Shown piece after piece: positions 1 through 7,822 of a stretch of 64,000 bases of DNA. The translations under genes were made by a program, and so were the position numbers. The notes under the pieces are model-generated. The model saw only the letters and a program-made list of their open reading frames with translations, did not search any database and had not been told where the DNA came from. The stretch lies in assembly GCA_050246475.1 (NCBI GenBank), contig JBFWVZ010000002.1, forward strand, positions 558,001 to 622,000, read 5' to 3'. Source of the stretch: CADEEL01 sp050246475 (GTDB taxonomy: Bacteria > Pseudomonadota > Alphaproteobacteria > Caulobacterales > Aquidulcibacteraceae). Every line of letters starts with the position of its first letter. Positions within the stretch are counted from its first letter, which is position 1.

Positions 1-456
1 CTTCTTTTTCGCTTCCTCAAGCGAGGCGTGCACGAGGATGAGCGCGAACTCGTCGCCGCCGATGCGCCCGACGGTGTCGCTCTCGCGCACCTGCGCGCGC
101 AGCAGGTTCGCGATGTGCTTCAGCACCGCGTCGCCGGCGGCATGGCCGAAATTATCGTTGATGGCTTTGAAGCCGTCCAAGTCGATATAAAGGACGGCGG
201 CCGGCGTCTTATAGCGCTCGGCGTAGCTCATCGCGCCGTGCAGCGCGCGCATGAAGGCGCGGCGGTTGAGTGCGCTCGTCAGCGTGTCGTGATCGGCGAG
301 CGATTCCGCTTCCGCTAGGCGGCGGCGCAGGTCCGCGTTCTCATCCAGCAACGCGTCGAACGCGGCGCGCACGCCGGGGCGCAGGCCTTCGCGCTTCAAG
401 CCAAACCGCTCACGCAGCGGATCGGCCGGCTTCTTGGGGCGTGAAAACCGCAACAT
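1..456 (-). CDS. GGDEF-domain diguanylate cyclase (5' part; C-terminus outside window)
   Basis: The gene starts at ATG 456 and runs off the left edge of the window, so only 152 N-terminal residues are visible. After a basic, coiled-coil-like N-terminus (about residues 1-50) a GGDEF domain begins. It shows the DxLT entry motif, YIDLDGFKAIN around 90-100 and an intact GGDEF active-site loop at 133-137. An RxxD inhibitory-site motif (124-127) sits five residues before GGDEF, so feedback inhibition by c-di-GMP is plausible. No membrane segment or sensor domain is visible in this part. The expected role is c-di-GMP synthesis from GTP; whether an EAL domain follows cannot be seen. Confidence 0.9.
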   Translation of the reverse strand, partial: MLRFSRPKKPADPLRERFGLKREGLRPGVRAAFDALLDENADLRRRLAEAESLADHDTLTSALNRRAFMRALHGAMSYAERYKTPAAVLYIDLDGFKAINDNFGHAAGDAVLKHIANLLRAQVRESDTVGRIGGDEFALILVHASLEEAKKK

Positions 457-611
457 CGCTTGTCACGCGGATAGAGCCGCCAAAGCCGTAAAGGCCGCTT
501 TAAGGAGCGCGTTCGGCGCGGATTCCATTGGCTTTATTCCGGCTGGACGGGCCGGGCGCGGCGCCTATAGTGCGCGCTCTTTTTTCGGCCCCTACATCTG
601 AGTCGCACGCA

Positions 612-1115
612 TTGGCCGGCCAAACCGCACCGCTCGTCGGGCTCATCATGGGCTCCAACTCCGATTGGGAGACGATGCGCGCGGCTGCGGACGTGCTCGA
701 TGAGTTGGGCGTCGCGCATGAATCGAAGATCGTCTCCGCACACCGCACGCCCGAGCGGCTCTACGATTACGCCAAGAGTGCGCGCGTGCGCGGTTTGAAG
801 GTGATCATCGCGGGCGCGGGCGGCGCGGCGCACTTGCCCGGCATGGCCGCCTCAATGACGAGCCTGCCAGTGCTGGGCGTGCCGGTGAAGAGTGCGGCGC
901 TCAACGGCATCGATAGCTTGCTCTCCATCGTGCAAATGCCGAAGGGCGTGCCGGTCGGCACGCTGGCGATCGGAGAGGCGGGCGCCGCGAACGCCGGCCT
1001 GATGGCCGCCGCGATCCTCGCGCTTTCCGACGAAGCGCTCGCCAAGCGCCTTGAAGCTTATCGCGCCAAGCAGACCGCAGCTGTCGGCGAAACGCCGGGG
1101 CCGAACGGGAAATGA
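612..1115 (+). CDS. purE: N5-carboxyaminoimidazole ribonucleotide mutase PurE
   Basis: PurE converts N5-CAIR to CAIR in de novo purine synthesis. Counting from TTG 612, the protein has 167 residues, the usual PurE length. It shows GSNSDWE (14-20), SAHRTPER (42-49, containing the catalytic His) and the glycine-rich AGAGGAAHLPGM loop (67-78). The frame is open further upstream (GTG 570, TTG 528), but those extensions are not PurE-like. No ATG exists before the conserved GSNSDW region and no strong Shine-Dalgarno is seen, so the start is inferred from family alignment. The stop overlaps the purK start by 4 nt (ATGA), which indicates translational coupling. Confidence 0.93.
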   Translation: MAGQTAPLVGLIMGSNSDWETMRAAADVLDELGVAHESKIVSAHRTPERLYDYAKSARVRGLKVIIAGAGGAAHLPGMAASMTSLPVLGVPVKSAALNGIDSLLSIVQMPKGVPVGTLAIGEAGAANAGLMAAAILALSDEALAKRLEAYRAKQTAAVGETPGPNGK

Positions 1116-2185
1116 CGGCCCTCGCGCCCGGCGCGACGATCGGAATCCTTGGCGGCGGGCAGCTCGGGCGCATGCTGGCGATCGCGGCCGCGCAGCTCGG
1201 CTTCGATGTGCGCATCTACACCGACGAGCCCGACAGCCCCGCCTCCCGCGTCGCCGCGCGCACCACGGTCGCGGCTTATGATGACGCGGATGCGTTGCGC
1301 GCGTTCGCGAAGAGCGTCGATGTCGTGACCGCCGAGTTCGAGAACGTGCCGGCCGCGACCGCGGAAACGCTCGTCAAAGCGGGCGCCGTCGTCAAGCCCA
1401 ATCCCAAAGCGCTCGCCATCGCGCAGGACCGCTTCGACGAGAAGAGCTTCTTCAACGCGCACGCCATCGCCACGCCGCCCTTCGCGGCGGTTTCGGGCGA
1501 AGCCGATCTTGCGAAAGCCATCGCCGAGATCGGCGCGCCCGCGATCCTCAAAACGCGCCGGCTCGGCTATGACGGGCGCGGACAAATCCGCATCGCGTCA
1601 GCGGAGCAAGCCGAGGGCGCCTACGAACGCATCGCCGCGCCCGCGATCCTTGAAGGGTTCTGCGCGTTCGAGAAGGAAATTTCAGTGATTGCGGCGCGCG
1701 GGGAGGATGGGCGTTTCGCCGCGTACGACATCTGCGAGAACGACCACGAGGGCGGCATTCTCTCTCGCACCGTCGCGCCCGCGCGCGTCAGCGAAGATAT
1801 CGCCGGCGCCGCGCGCGGGGCGGCCAAGAAGCTCCTCGCCGCGCTCGATTATGTCGGCGTGCTGACGATCGAATTCTTCGTGATGCCCAATGGAACGCTG
1901 GTGGCGAACGAGATGGCCCCGCGCGTTCACAACAGCGGGCATTGGACGATCGAAGGCGCGCTCACCTCGCAATTCGAGCAGCACATCCGCGCCATCGCGG
2001 GCTGGCCGCTCGGCGCGGCCGGCATGATCGCGCCGATCGAGATGATCAATCTCATCGGCGACGACGCGAAGGATTGGGCGCGCTACGCCGCCGAGAGCGG
2101 CGCCAAGCTCCATCTCTACGGCAAGCGCGACGCGCGCGAAGGGCGCAAGATGGGCCACGTCACGCGTCTCCTGGCGCGGGCGTGA
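1112..2185 (+). CDS. purK: 5-(carboxyamino)imidazole ribonucleotide synthase PurK
   Basis: PurK is the ATP-grasp enzyme that makes N5-CAIR from AIR, ATP and bicarbonate and supplies PurE. The 357-residue product has the N-terminal dinucleotide-like motif GGGQLGRM (about 13-20). It also has ATP-grasp signatures: KTRRLGYDGRGQ, EKEISVI and NEMAPRVHNSGHWT. The length is normal for PurK. The ATG lies within the purE stop (ATGA), so both are probably made from one mRNA. The next gene is convergent, 10 nt downstream. Confidence 0.95.
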   Translation: MTALAPGATIGILGGGQLGRMLAIAAAQLGFDVRIYTDEPDSPASRVAARTTVAAYDDADALRAFAKSVDVVTAEFENVPAATAETLVKAGAVVKPNPKALAIAQDRFDEKSFFNAHAIATPPFAAVSGEADLAKAIAEIGAPAILKTRRLGYDGRGQIRIASAEQAEGAYERIAAPAILEGFCAFEKEISVIAARGEDGRFAAYDICENDHEGGILSRTVAPARVSEDIAGAARGAAKKLLAALDYVGVLTIEFFVMPNGTLVANEMAPRVHNSGHWTIEGALTSQFEQHIRAIAGWPLGAAGMIAPIEMINLIGDDAKDWARYAAESGAKLHLYGKRDAREGRKMGHVTRLLARA

Positions 2186-2195
2186 CGGCGCTCCG

Positions 2196-2480
2196 CTAGC
2201 GCGGAAACTTGTTCTCCCGCGCCCAATAGAGCCCCATGCCGATGAGATAGATCACCGGCAGGAAAACGAGCAGCACATCCCAGATCGAGCGCGGGCCGTT
2301 GGCGAACCAGAGCGCCGTGAGCGACGCCGCCACGATCCAAAAGCCGACAGCGACAGCCACAATGGGGCTCGTCATCTCCACATAATCGTCGGCGGGATGT
2401 TCATCGAGATGAGTAAGGCTTGTCCAGATCGCGAGCGGCCAAAGCGCAACCGCGATGAGACGCATTTGCACAGCTTGCAT
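2196..2480 (-). CDS. Small membrane protein, about three TM segments
   Basis: This 94-residue protein is not recognised. It contains about three hydrophobic stretches (around residues 6-16, 36-56 and 68-85) and ends in a basic tail. A GGAGGG Shine-Dalgarno on the minus strand lies about 5 nt before ATG 2480; a second ATG at 2465 is possible and would shorten the protein by five residues. It converges on purK with a 10-nt gap. It could be a membrane accessory of unknown function; no catalytic motif is visible. Confidence 0.7.
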   Translation of the reverse strand: MQAVQMRLIAVALWPLAIWTSLTHLDEHPADDYVEMTSPIVAVAVGFWIVAASLTALWFANGPRSIWDVLLVFLPVIYLIGMGLYWARENKFPR

Positions 2481-2581
2481 CAATCCCTCCGAGGCAACTC
2501 AAGAAGGTCGGCGCGCACTTTAGCGCATAATGAAGCACGCGCCCAAGCGCGCGATGCTTCCGCGCTGCTTAAATTCATGCC

Positions 2582-3961
2582 ATGGAGCGCGCGCGGGCAA
2601 CGCGGGACGCCCGATCAGACGATGTCGTGCAAGACCCCGCTTCGCCGGCCGTTGCGCCGAAGACGGAGCGTTTGTCCATGGGCGATGCGCAGCCATCTCT
2701 CGCCGAATTTACGCGTGCTTGCTTCAAGATCGGCTGCTTGGGGTTCGGCGGCCCCGCGGGGCAGATCGCGCTCATGCACCGCATCTTCGTCGATGAGAAA
2801 AAATGGATCGATAAGCGGCGTTATCTCGCGGCGCTCAACTATTGCATGCTGCTGCCCGGGCCGGAGGCACAACAGCTCGCGACCTATGTCGGATGGCTGC
2901 TGCACGGCGTGAAAGGCGGCGTGATCGCGGGATTGCTTTTCGTGCTGCCCGGCGCGTTCGTCGTGTTCGCGCTCTCATGGCTTTATGTGTTCGCGATCCA
3001 CGCGCCGCTCGTCGCGGCGGCGTTCTTCGGGATCAAGGCCGCGGTCTTCGCGCTCGTCGTTGAGGCGCTGTGGCGCATCGGACGGCGCGCGCTTGAGCAC
3101 CGCGCGGCGTGGGCGATCGCCGTCGCGAGTTTCGGGGCGCTCTTTTTCGCGCAAGCGCCCTTCCCGCTCGTCGTGTCGGCGGGCGGCGCCGCTGGGCTTC
3201 TCTTCGTGCGTGCACCCCACGACGAAGAGACCGCGCCAATCGAAACCCCATCCACGGCGCGCGCGTTCGCCAGCGCGGCGATTTGGGGGGCGGCATGGCT
3301 TGCGCCGCTTGGGCTGTCTTTCGCGCTCCTCGGGCCAACGCACGTGCTGACCGAGGTGGGGCGGCTTTTCTCGACACTCGCGCTCGTCACGTTCGGCGGC
3401 GCCTACGCGACGCTTGCCTACCTTCAGCAACAAGCTGTCGATGTGCATGCATGGCTGACGCCGGCGCAAATGATCGACGGGCTGGGCCTTGCGGAGACGA
3501 CTCCGGGGCCGCTCGTGCTCGTCAATCAGTTCGTCGGCTTCATCGCGGGGTGGCAAGCGGAGGGGCTTCTTCTCGCAATCGCGGCGGCGGCGATGGCGAG
3601 CTGGTGCACATTCGCGCCGTCGTTCGTTTGGATCTTCGCGGGCGCGCCCTATGCGGAGCGTTTGCGCGCGAGCGCACTCGCTCAAGCTGCACTCGCCGGC
3701 ATCACGGCCGCCGTGCTCGGCGTCATCGCGAACCTCTCGATCTGGTTTGCCGCACACGTGCTCTTCGCGAACGTGACCCGCGCGCCCATCGGACCCGGTC
3801 TTTCCACGCTCTGGCCAGCCTGGGCGACGCTCGATCCCTACGCGTTCGCGCTCGCCGCCATCGCGGCTTTCGCGCTTTTCCGGCTGAAGATAGGCGTCGT
3901 GTGGTTGGTGCTTGGTTCGGCGGCAGCGGGCGTTGCGCTCTCGCTCGCCGGGCTCAACTAA
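2582..3961 (+). CDS. chrA: ChrA-family chromate efflux transporter
   Basis: ChrA proteins are inner-membrane transporters of the CHR superfamily that export chromate. The 459-residue product has the long-chain, two-domain CHR layout. The first copy contains GCLGFGGPAGQIALM and LPGPEAQQLATYVGW. The second contains VTFGGAYATLAYLQQQ and GLAETTPGPLVLVNQFVGF. About ten to twelve membrane segments are visible. The start is uncertain: ATG 2582 gives a 32-residue hydrophilic leader, whereas ATG 2678 (preceded by an ACGGAG stretch) starts just before the first CHR domain. The stop overlaps the convergent SnoaL-like gene by 4 nt (CTAA). No chrB-type regulator is adjacent, so actual chromate specificity is inferred from the family. 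Confidence 0.9.
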   Translation: MERARATRDARSDDVVQDPASPAVAPKTERLSMGDAQPSLAEFTRACFKIGCLGFGGPAGQIALMHRIFVDEKKWIDKRRYLAALNYCMLLPGPEAQQLATYVGWLLHGVKGGVIAGLLFVLPGAFVVFALSWLYVFAIHAPLVAAAFFGIKAAVFALVVEALWRIGRRALEHRAAWAIAVASFGALFFAQAPFPLVVSAGGAAGLLFVRAPHDEETAPIETPSTARAFASAAIWGAAWLAPLGLSFALLGPTHVLTEVGRLFSTLALVTFGGAYATLAYLQQQAVDVHAWLTPAQMIDGLGLAETTPGPLVLVNQFVGFIAGWQAEGLLLAIAAAAMASWCTFAPSFVWIFAGAPYAERLRASALAQAALAGITAAVLGVIANLSIWFAAHVLFANVTRAPIGPGLSTLWPAWATLDPYAFALAAIAAFALFRLKIGVVWLVLGSAAAGVALSLAGLN

Positions 3962-4323
3962 GAGCGCATCTGCTTGGGATCGTAATAGAAGCGCTCGCGG
4001 AAGACCTTCTCGCCCTTCCATTCCTGGCGTGCGATTTCCTCAAGGCGCGTGGTCTTGCCCTTCTCGTCCACGAACTCGAAGGCCCAATTGATGAGGACTG
4101 TATCGCCGTCAACGAGCGGCTTGCCGATGAGCTCTGTGCGCACCTCCGCGAAGCGCGCGAGCGTGGCGCGCTCGCCGGCCACGAGCTTGTCGCGCCCCAC
4201 GCGCGGGGGATCGAAATTTTCCTGCATCGAGGCGTCTTCGGCGTAGAAATCCTCGATCGCGCCCGCATGATCGCCGGAGAGGACGCGCGCGACGAACGCA
4301 TCGAGCGTCGCTTTCGACGGCAT
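3958..4323 (-). CDS. SnoaL/NTF2-like protein
   Basis: The 121-residue product has the size and pattern of the NTF2-like/SnoaL fold. It has an N-terminal helix ending in DFYAEDASMQENFDPP, a middle VRTELIGKPLVDGDTVLINWAFEF strand pair, and a C-terminal ERFYYDP strand. Such proteins are small ligand-binding proteins or isomerases; the substrate cannot be told. ATG 4323 lies within the stop of the upstream COQ9 gene (ATGA), so the two are likely co-transcribed. An in-frame extension to 4599 was rejected because it would run through COQ9 coding sequence. The 3' end overlaps chrA by 4 nt. Confidence 0.82.
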   Translation of the reverse strand: MPSKATLDAFVARVLSGDHAGAIEDFYAEDASMQENFDPPRVGRDKLVAGERATLARFAEVRTELIGKPLVDGDTVLINWAFEFVDEKGKTTRLEEIARQEWKGEKVFRERFYYDPKQMRS

Positions 4324-4997
4324 CAGCTGTAGCGCAAGCGCGCGAGAAAGCCCACCGCATCCTCGGCGACGCCGCCGAGCGGCGTGAGGCGCTTGGCCTT
4401 GAACCGCTCGAACTGCATCACGTTCTCGATGCGCGCATCGAGGAAGGCGAGCGTATCGGCCATCTCCTCGTCGCTGTCGGAGAACCAGCGCGCATAGGTG
4501 CTCGCCAGCACGCCCGAGAGGATCGCGCGCTTCGAATAGAAATTGCCGTCGGTCGAGGTGTCGCCGATGGCGCGCCAGATGTGATCGGCCGTGCGCCACA
4601 AGAGCCGCGCCGCTTCTTGCGGGCGGCGCACCAGTGCGCGCGTCATAGCCCGCGCCGCTTCTTTGTAGCCGCGCTGCGCTTCGAGCCGCGCGGCCACGGC
4701 CTCGCGCACCTTCTCGCGGATTTTCATCGACGGCAGATCGAAGCCGGCAATTGCCGCCAGCATCGTTTCGTCCGCGCGCGCGGCGAAGGCATCCGCCAGG
4801 TCGATCACGCCGCGCGGCGCGGCCATCATGCCCTGGCCCTCCGAAAGCCCCGCCTCCTCCGCCGCCGCGCGGAGCGCCGCCTCGGTCCAGCCCAACTCGG
4901 CGGCCTTCGCCGGGAAGGCCTCAAGAAGCTGGGCGCGGAAGCGTTCGGTGGGGGTTTGGGGGCCGCTCACAGGCCTAAAATAGGCGTGCCCGCCCAT
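4323..4997 (-). CDS. COQ9-family protein
   Basis: COQ9 proteins resemble TetR-fold, lipid-binding factors; in mitochondria COQ9 assists the Coq7 hydroxylase in ubiquinone synthesis. The 224-residue product has the helical COQ9 pattern, including ALRAAAEEAGLSEGQGMMAAPRG near residue 40 and the C-terminal DTSTDGNFYSKRAILSGVLASTYARWFSD block, which is the family signature. The start is ATG 4997, but GTG 4970 would also fit and has a TAGG element close upstream. The stop overlaps the SnoaL-like gene. The gene is divergent from rpsU, with 148 nt between them. Confidence 0.9.
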   Translation of the reverse strand: MGGHAYFRPVSGPQTPTERFRAQLLEAFPAKAAELGWTEAALRAAAEEAGLSEGQGMMAAPRGVIDLADAFAARADETMLAAIAGFDLPSMKIREKVREAVAARLEAQRGYKEAARAMTRALVRRPQEAARLLWRTADHIWRAIGDTSTDGNFYSKRAILSGVLASTYARWFSDSDEEMADTLAFLDARIENVMQFERFKAKRLTPLGGVAEDAVGFLARLRYS

Positions 4998-5132
4998 TCT
5001 GTCAGGGCGGCGGAAAGCCCTTTCCCCAGGTGGACTTTAAGGGCCCCTTTTGCTATCTGCGCCCCTTCGCCATCGACGCGAAATCGAGCCTTGAGGGCCC
5101 AGAAGCCCTCCGGTCTGCTTTTGCGCGCCAAC

Positions 5133-5148
5133 AGGAGGACAGGTCATC
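5133..5148 (+). promoter_or_regulatory. Strong Shine-Dalgarno before a non-canonical ATC start (rpsU)
   Basis: AGGAGGA at 5133-5139 is the strongest Shine-Dalgarno match in this region. It is followed after 6 nt by ATC (5146-5148) and then GTT CAG ATT TTC, which encodes the conserved S21 N-terminus. No ATG, GTG or TTG occurs in this frame between the preceding in-frame stop (TGA 5092-5094) and codon 14 of the gene. Confidence 0.75.
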
Positions 5149-5364
5149 GTTCAGATTTTCGTCCGCGACAACAACGTCGATCAGGCGTTGAAAGCGCTCA
5201 AAAAGAAAATGCAGCGGGAAGGCACTTTCCGCGAAATGAAGCGCCGCAATCACTACGAAAAGCCGTCCGAGAAGCGGGCGCGCGAACAGGCCGAGGCCGT
5301 TCGCCGGGCGCGCAAGCTGGCGCGCAAGCGCGCGCAGCGCGAAGGCCTCCTGCCCCGGAAGTAG
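5146..5364 (+). CDS. rpsU: 30S ribosomal protein S21, probable ATC start codon
   Basis: S21 is a small, basic subunit protein that takes part in translation initiation. Reading from ATC 5146 gives 72 residues: conserved VQIFVRDNNVDQALKALKKK, then FREMKRRNHYEKPSEKRARE, and a basic C-terminal helix ending LARKRAQREGLLPRK. This is the full alphaproteobacterial S21 length. No canonical start codon exists in frame upstream of the conserved N-terminus; the first TTG is codon 14 and the first ATG codon 22, both inside the conserved domain. A perfectly spaced AGGAGG supports the ATC. A sequencing error (ATG read as ATC) is the main alternative. Standard gene finders would miss or truncate this gene. 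Confidence 0.88.
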   Translation: MVQIFVRDNNVDQALKALKKKMQREGTFREMKRRNHYEKPSEKRAREQAEAVRRARKLARKRAQREGLLPRK

Positions 5365-5435
5365 GGCTTGCCTTCATTGCCGAACGCATGGCGCCGCCGG
5401 TCAGGACCCGCGCGGCGCTTTTGCTTGTCTGGGCC

Positions 5436-5885
5436 CTAAGCCGAGACGCGCAGCATGAGCGCCGCCGCCGCGTCGAGCGTTTGAAGCTCGCGCTCGCTCA
5501 GCCCCTTCATGTTCTTCTTGAGGAGCGCGAGGCGCCGTTTGCGCCCCTCCTCCATCACCGCGCGCCCCTTGGCCGTCGCTTCGATGCGCACGCCGCGCTT
5601 GTCCTCCTTGTCGGCCCGCTTGATCGCCAGCCCCTCGGCTTCGAGCGCCGCCACGAGCTTCGACATTGTCGGCGGCTTCACTTGTTCGGCGGCGGCGAGG
5701 CTCTTGAGGCTCTGCGGCCCAGCGAACGCGAGCACGGAGAGCGCGGAGAGCTTGGGGGAAGAAAGCGGCGTCTCCGCATCCGCGGCGCGCACGCTGCGCA
5801 GAAGCCGGATGGCGGCGGCGTGAATGCGCTCGGCGACGTGAGTGGGGTTTGGCGCTTGCGGCATGGGCGCACTCTCGCTTGACAT
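5436..5885 (-). CDS. MarR-family transcriptional regulator
   Basis: The 149-residue protein has the MarR winged-helix layout: an N-terminal dimerisation helix, then LSALSVLAFAGPQSLKSLAAAEQVKPPTMSKLVAALEAEGLAIKRADKEDKRGVRIEATAKG (helix-turn-helix plus wing), and a C-terminal helical dimer region. The DKRGV-type wing is typical of MarR proteins. It starts at ATG 5885 and is divergent from a VOC-family gene. A perfect 8-bp inverted repeat (5889-5907) lies 3 nt from the start, so autoregulation and control of the divergent gene are likely. The effector is unknown; MarR proteins usually respond to phenolic or oxidative ligands. Confidence 0.9.
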   Translation of the reverse strand: MSSESAPMPQAPNPTHVAERIHAAAIRLLRSVRAADAETPLSSPKLSALSVLAFAGPQSLKSLAAAEQVKPPTMSKLVAALEAEGLAIKRADKEDKRGVRIEATAKGRAVMEEGRKRRLALLKKNMKGLSERELQTLDAAAALMLRVSA

Positions 5886-5888
5886 ATT

Positions 5889-5907
5889 TAGTTAGTCAAA
5901 CTAACTA
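5889..5907. promoter_or_regulatory. Inverted-repeat operator between MarR and VOC genes
   Basis: TAGTTAGT (5889-5896) and ACTAACTA (5900-5907) are perfect 8-bp inverted arms separated by CAA. The 19-bp size and position, between divergent start codons and only a few bases from the MarR start, fit a MarR dimer operator. The stretch is AT-rich compared with its surroundings. Confidence 0.7.
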
Positions 5908-5932
5908 TCTCGCGTCAGCGATGGAGGCTGTG

Positions 5933-6307
5933 ATGCCGGGCGATCTTTTCAAAGGCGTGGGGCAAGTCGGGATCGTGAGCGCCGATGCGCAAAAGCTCAT
6001 CGCTTTCTATCGCGACGCGCTCGGCTTTCCCGTACGCTTCGCGGCGGACGGCATGACGTTCCTGCAAGCGGGCCAAACGAGCCTGATGATCGGCGAAGGC
6101 GAGGCGGCCAAAGGCGGCGACATCATCCTCTATTTCGAGCCGGACGATTGGAGCGCCGCGGAAGCCAGGCTTGAAGCGGCCGGCGTGCAGTTCGACCGCG
6201 AGGCGATGATCGTGCAGAAGGAAGACAAGCGCGAGCATTGCCTGCGTCCCTTTCGCGATCCGGAGGGCCGGCCGATCTATCTCCTCGGCTGGCGTGCGGC
6301 GGCTTGA
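5933..6307 (+). CDS. VOC (glyoxalase/bleomycin-resistance) family protein
   Basis: The 124-residue product has one vicinal-oxygen-chelate module pair. The first half starts VGQVGIVSADAQKLIAFYRDALGFPVRFAADGMTFLQAG. The second contains GGDIILYFEPDDWSAAEARLEAAGVQF and ends FRDPEGRPIYLLGW. VOC proteins include metal-dependent glyoxalases, dioxygenases and drug-binding proteins; the substrate is unclear. ATG 5933 is preferred over ATG 5921 because GGAGG (5923-5927) lies 5 nt before it. The gene is divergent from the MarR gene and probably under its control. Confidence 0.88.
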   Translation: MPGDLFKGVGQVGIVSADAQKLIAFYRDALGFPVRFAADGMTFLQAGQTSLMIGEGEAAKGGDIILYFEPDDWSAAEARLEAAGVQFDREAMIVQKEDKREHCLRPFRDPEGRPIYLLGWRAAA

Positions 6308-6359
6308 GCGGAAGCGTCCTTCGCGCGAGGCTGAAGGCCGAAGAATCGGGAGGAATGCG

Positions 6360-6761
6360 ATGGTTCGGCTGATCTTGGCGCTGGTCGCGGGGGTGCTGGC
6401 GGGCGGCGTCACCGTCGGGGTCGTGGAAACGATTGGCCACATGATCTTCCCGCCGCCGCCGGGGCTCAATGCCGCCGACCCGGAGAGCATTCGCTCCGTG
6501 ATGGATCAAATTTCGCTCGAAGCGAAAGTCGCGGTCGTCGTCGCGTGGGGGCTTGGCGTCTTTGTCGGCGGCCTCGTCGCGGCGCTGATCGCACGGCGCG
6601 GGCCCTATCCTGCCTGGTGGATCGGCGCGATCCTCTTCGGCATGGCGGCCTGGACCATGATCATGATCCCGCACCCGATCTGGATGTGGGCCGCGGCGAT
6701 CGCCGTGACGCTCATCGCATCCTACTTGGCGGGGCGCATTGGAGGCCGCACACACGCGTGA
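6360..6761 (+). CDS. Small integral membrane protein, about four TM segments
   Basis: This 133-residue protein has hydrophobic stretches at about residues 4-22, 56-78, 86-105 and 107-127, and a periplasmic-type loop rich in Pro and Ser after the first. It ends RIGGRTHA. GGGAGG lies 6 nt before ATG 6360, so this start is preferred to longer in-frame options. It is not recognised as a named family. It sits 10 nt upstream of the yceI start and 52 nt downstream of the VOC gene, so it may be in one transcript with them. Confidence 0.75.
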   Translation: MVRLILALVAGVLAGGVTVGVVETIGHMIFPPPPGLNAADPESIRSVMDQISLEAKVAVVVAWGLGVFVGGLVAALIARRGPYPAWWIGAILFGMAAWTMIMIPHPIWMWAAAIAVTLIASYLAGRIGGRTHA

Positions 6762-6771
6762 GGAGGCTCTC

Positions 6772-7344
6772 ATGCGTGCATTGCTCATTGCGCTCGTTTT
6801 TCTGATCGCTGCGCCCAGCGCGTTTGCGCAGACGCGCTACACGCTCGATCCCGCGCACACGCAAGTCGGCTTCACCGCCGAGCGCTTCGGCTTCAACCGC
6901 GTGCTCGGGCGTTTCGACATGGTGTCGGGCGCGGTCGTTCTCGACGAGGCGCGGCCGGAGAATTCGAGCGTGACCGCCGAGATCGCAATCGCCTCCATCT
7001 CGACCGGCAACGAAACGCGCAACGGGCATTTGACCGGCGATCGCTGGCTGAACGCCGCGCGCTTCCCGGCGATGACGTTTCGCTCCACCGCCGTGCGCAT
7101 CACGGGCGAGCGGCGCGCGCAAGTGACGGGCGATCTCACGCTCATGGGCGTGACCGCGCCCGTGACGCTCGACGTCACGCTCAACCGCACCGGCGCCGAT
7201 CCCGCCACGCAGCGCAACGCCGCCGGCTTCTCCGCGACCGGCACGCTCTCGCGTAGCGCGTTCGGGCTTCTCACCGCGCCGCAGCTGATCGGTGATGAGA
7301 TCCAAATCCAGATCGAGGCGCTCGGCTTCGAAGACGCACGCTAG
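6772..7344 (+). CDS. YceI-family periplasmic protein
   Basis: YceI proteins are lipocalin-like periplasmic proteins that bind isoprenoids such as polyprenyl or ubiquinone-type lipids. The 190-residue product begins with a clear signal peptide (residues 1-19, ending AFA-Q). The YceI domain follows: YTLDPAHTQVGFTAERFGFNRVLGRF, then GHLTGDRWLNAARFPAMTFRST, GDLTLMGVTAPVTLDV and SRSAFGL. All are family hallmarks. A GAGGAGG Shine-Dalgarno precedes ATG 6772. The start codon lies 10 nt after the stop of the preceding membrane-protein gene. Confidence 0.93.
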   Translation: MRALLIALVFLIAAPSAFAQTRYTLDPAHTQVGFTAERFGFNRVLGRFDMVSGAVVLDEARPENSSVTAEIAIASISTGNETRNGHLTGDRWLNAARFPAMTFRSTAVRITGERRAQVTGDLTLMGVTAPVTLDVTLNRTGADPATQRNAAGFSATGTLSRSAFGLLTAPQLIGDEIQIQIEALGFEDAR

Positions 7345-7393
7345 CTTGATCGCGCCGCCCTTCGCCTGCATCTAGCGGGCAGAGGAGCGGCGC

Positions 7394-7813
7394 ATGGCGT
7401 ATTGGCTGGTGAAGAGCGAGCCCGAGACGTGGTCCTGGGATGAACACGTCAAGAAGGGCGCCAAAGGCGATCAATGGACCGGCGTGCGCAATCATCAGGC
7501 CAAGGCGCATCTGAAGAATATGGCCAAGGGCGACCGCGTTTTCTTCTATCACTCGGGCGACGCCAAAGAGATCGTCGGCGTCTCCGAGGTTCTAAAGCCC
7601 GCTTATCCCGATCCGACCGATGAGAAGGGCGCGTTCGTGTGCGTCGATCTCAAAAGCGTCGCGCCGCTCAGAACGGCGGTGACGCTCGCCTCCATCAAAG
7701 CGGACAAGAAGCTCGCCAACATGGTGCTGGTGAAGAATTCGCGCCTCTCGGTGCAGCCGGTGACCGACGCGGAATGGACCGCCATTTCCAAGATGGGCGG
7801 CGTGAAAGCCTGA
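7394..7813 (+). CDS. EVE-domain protein
   Basis: EVE domains (PUA-like fold, THYN1 relatives) bind modified nucleic-acid bases. The 139-residue protein carries the whole family pattern: AYWLVKSEPETWSWDEH at the N-terminus, then QWTGVRNHQAKAHLKNMAKGDRVFFYHSGDAKEIVGVSEV, and a C-terminal LANMVLVKNSRLSVQPVTDAEW. The RNHQA and FYHSG motifs form the binding pocket in known structures. It lies close to gpsA and tsaD, a neighbourhood often seen in alphaproteobacteria. Base specificity cannot be read from sequence alone. Confidence 0.93.
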   Translation: MAYWLVKSEPETWSWDEHVKKGAKGDQWTGVRNHQAKAHLKNMAKGDRVFFYHSGDAKEIVGVSEVLKPAYPDPTDEKGAFVCVDLKSVAPLRTAVTLASIKADKKLANMVLVKNSRLSVQPVTDAEWTAISKMGGVKA

Positions 7814-7822
7814 GCGTTTCGC

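Noticed and set aside
2975..4021. 348-codon minus-strand open frame opposite chrA
   Set aside because: It mirrors the chrA codons in a very GC-rich gene, has an Arg/Glu-rich composition and no Shine-Dalgarno, and chrA itself is a clear family member.
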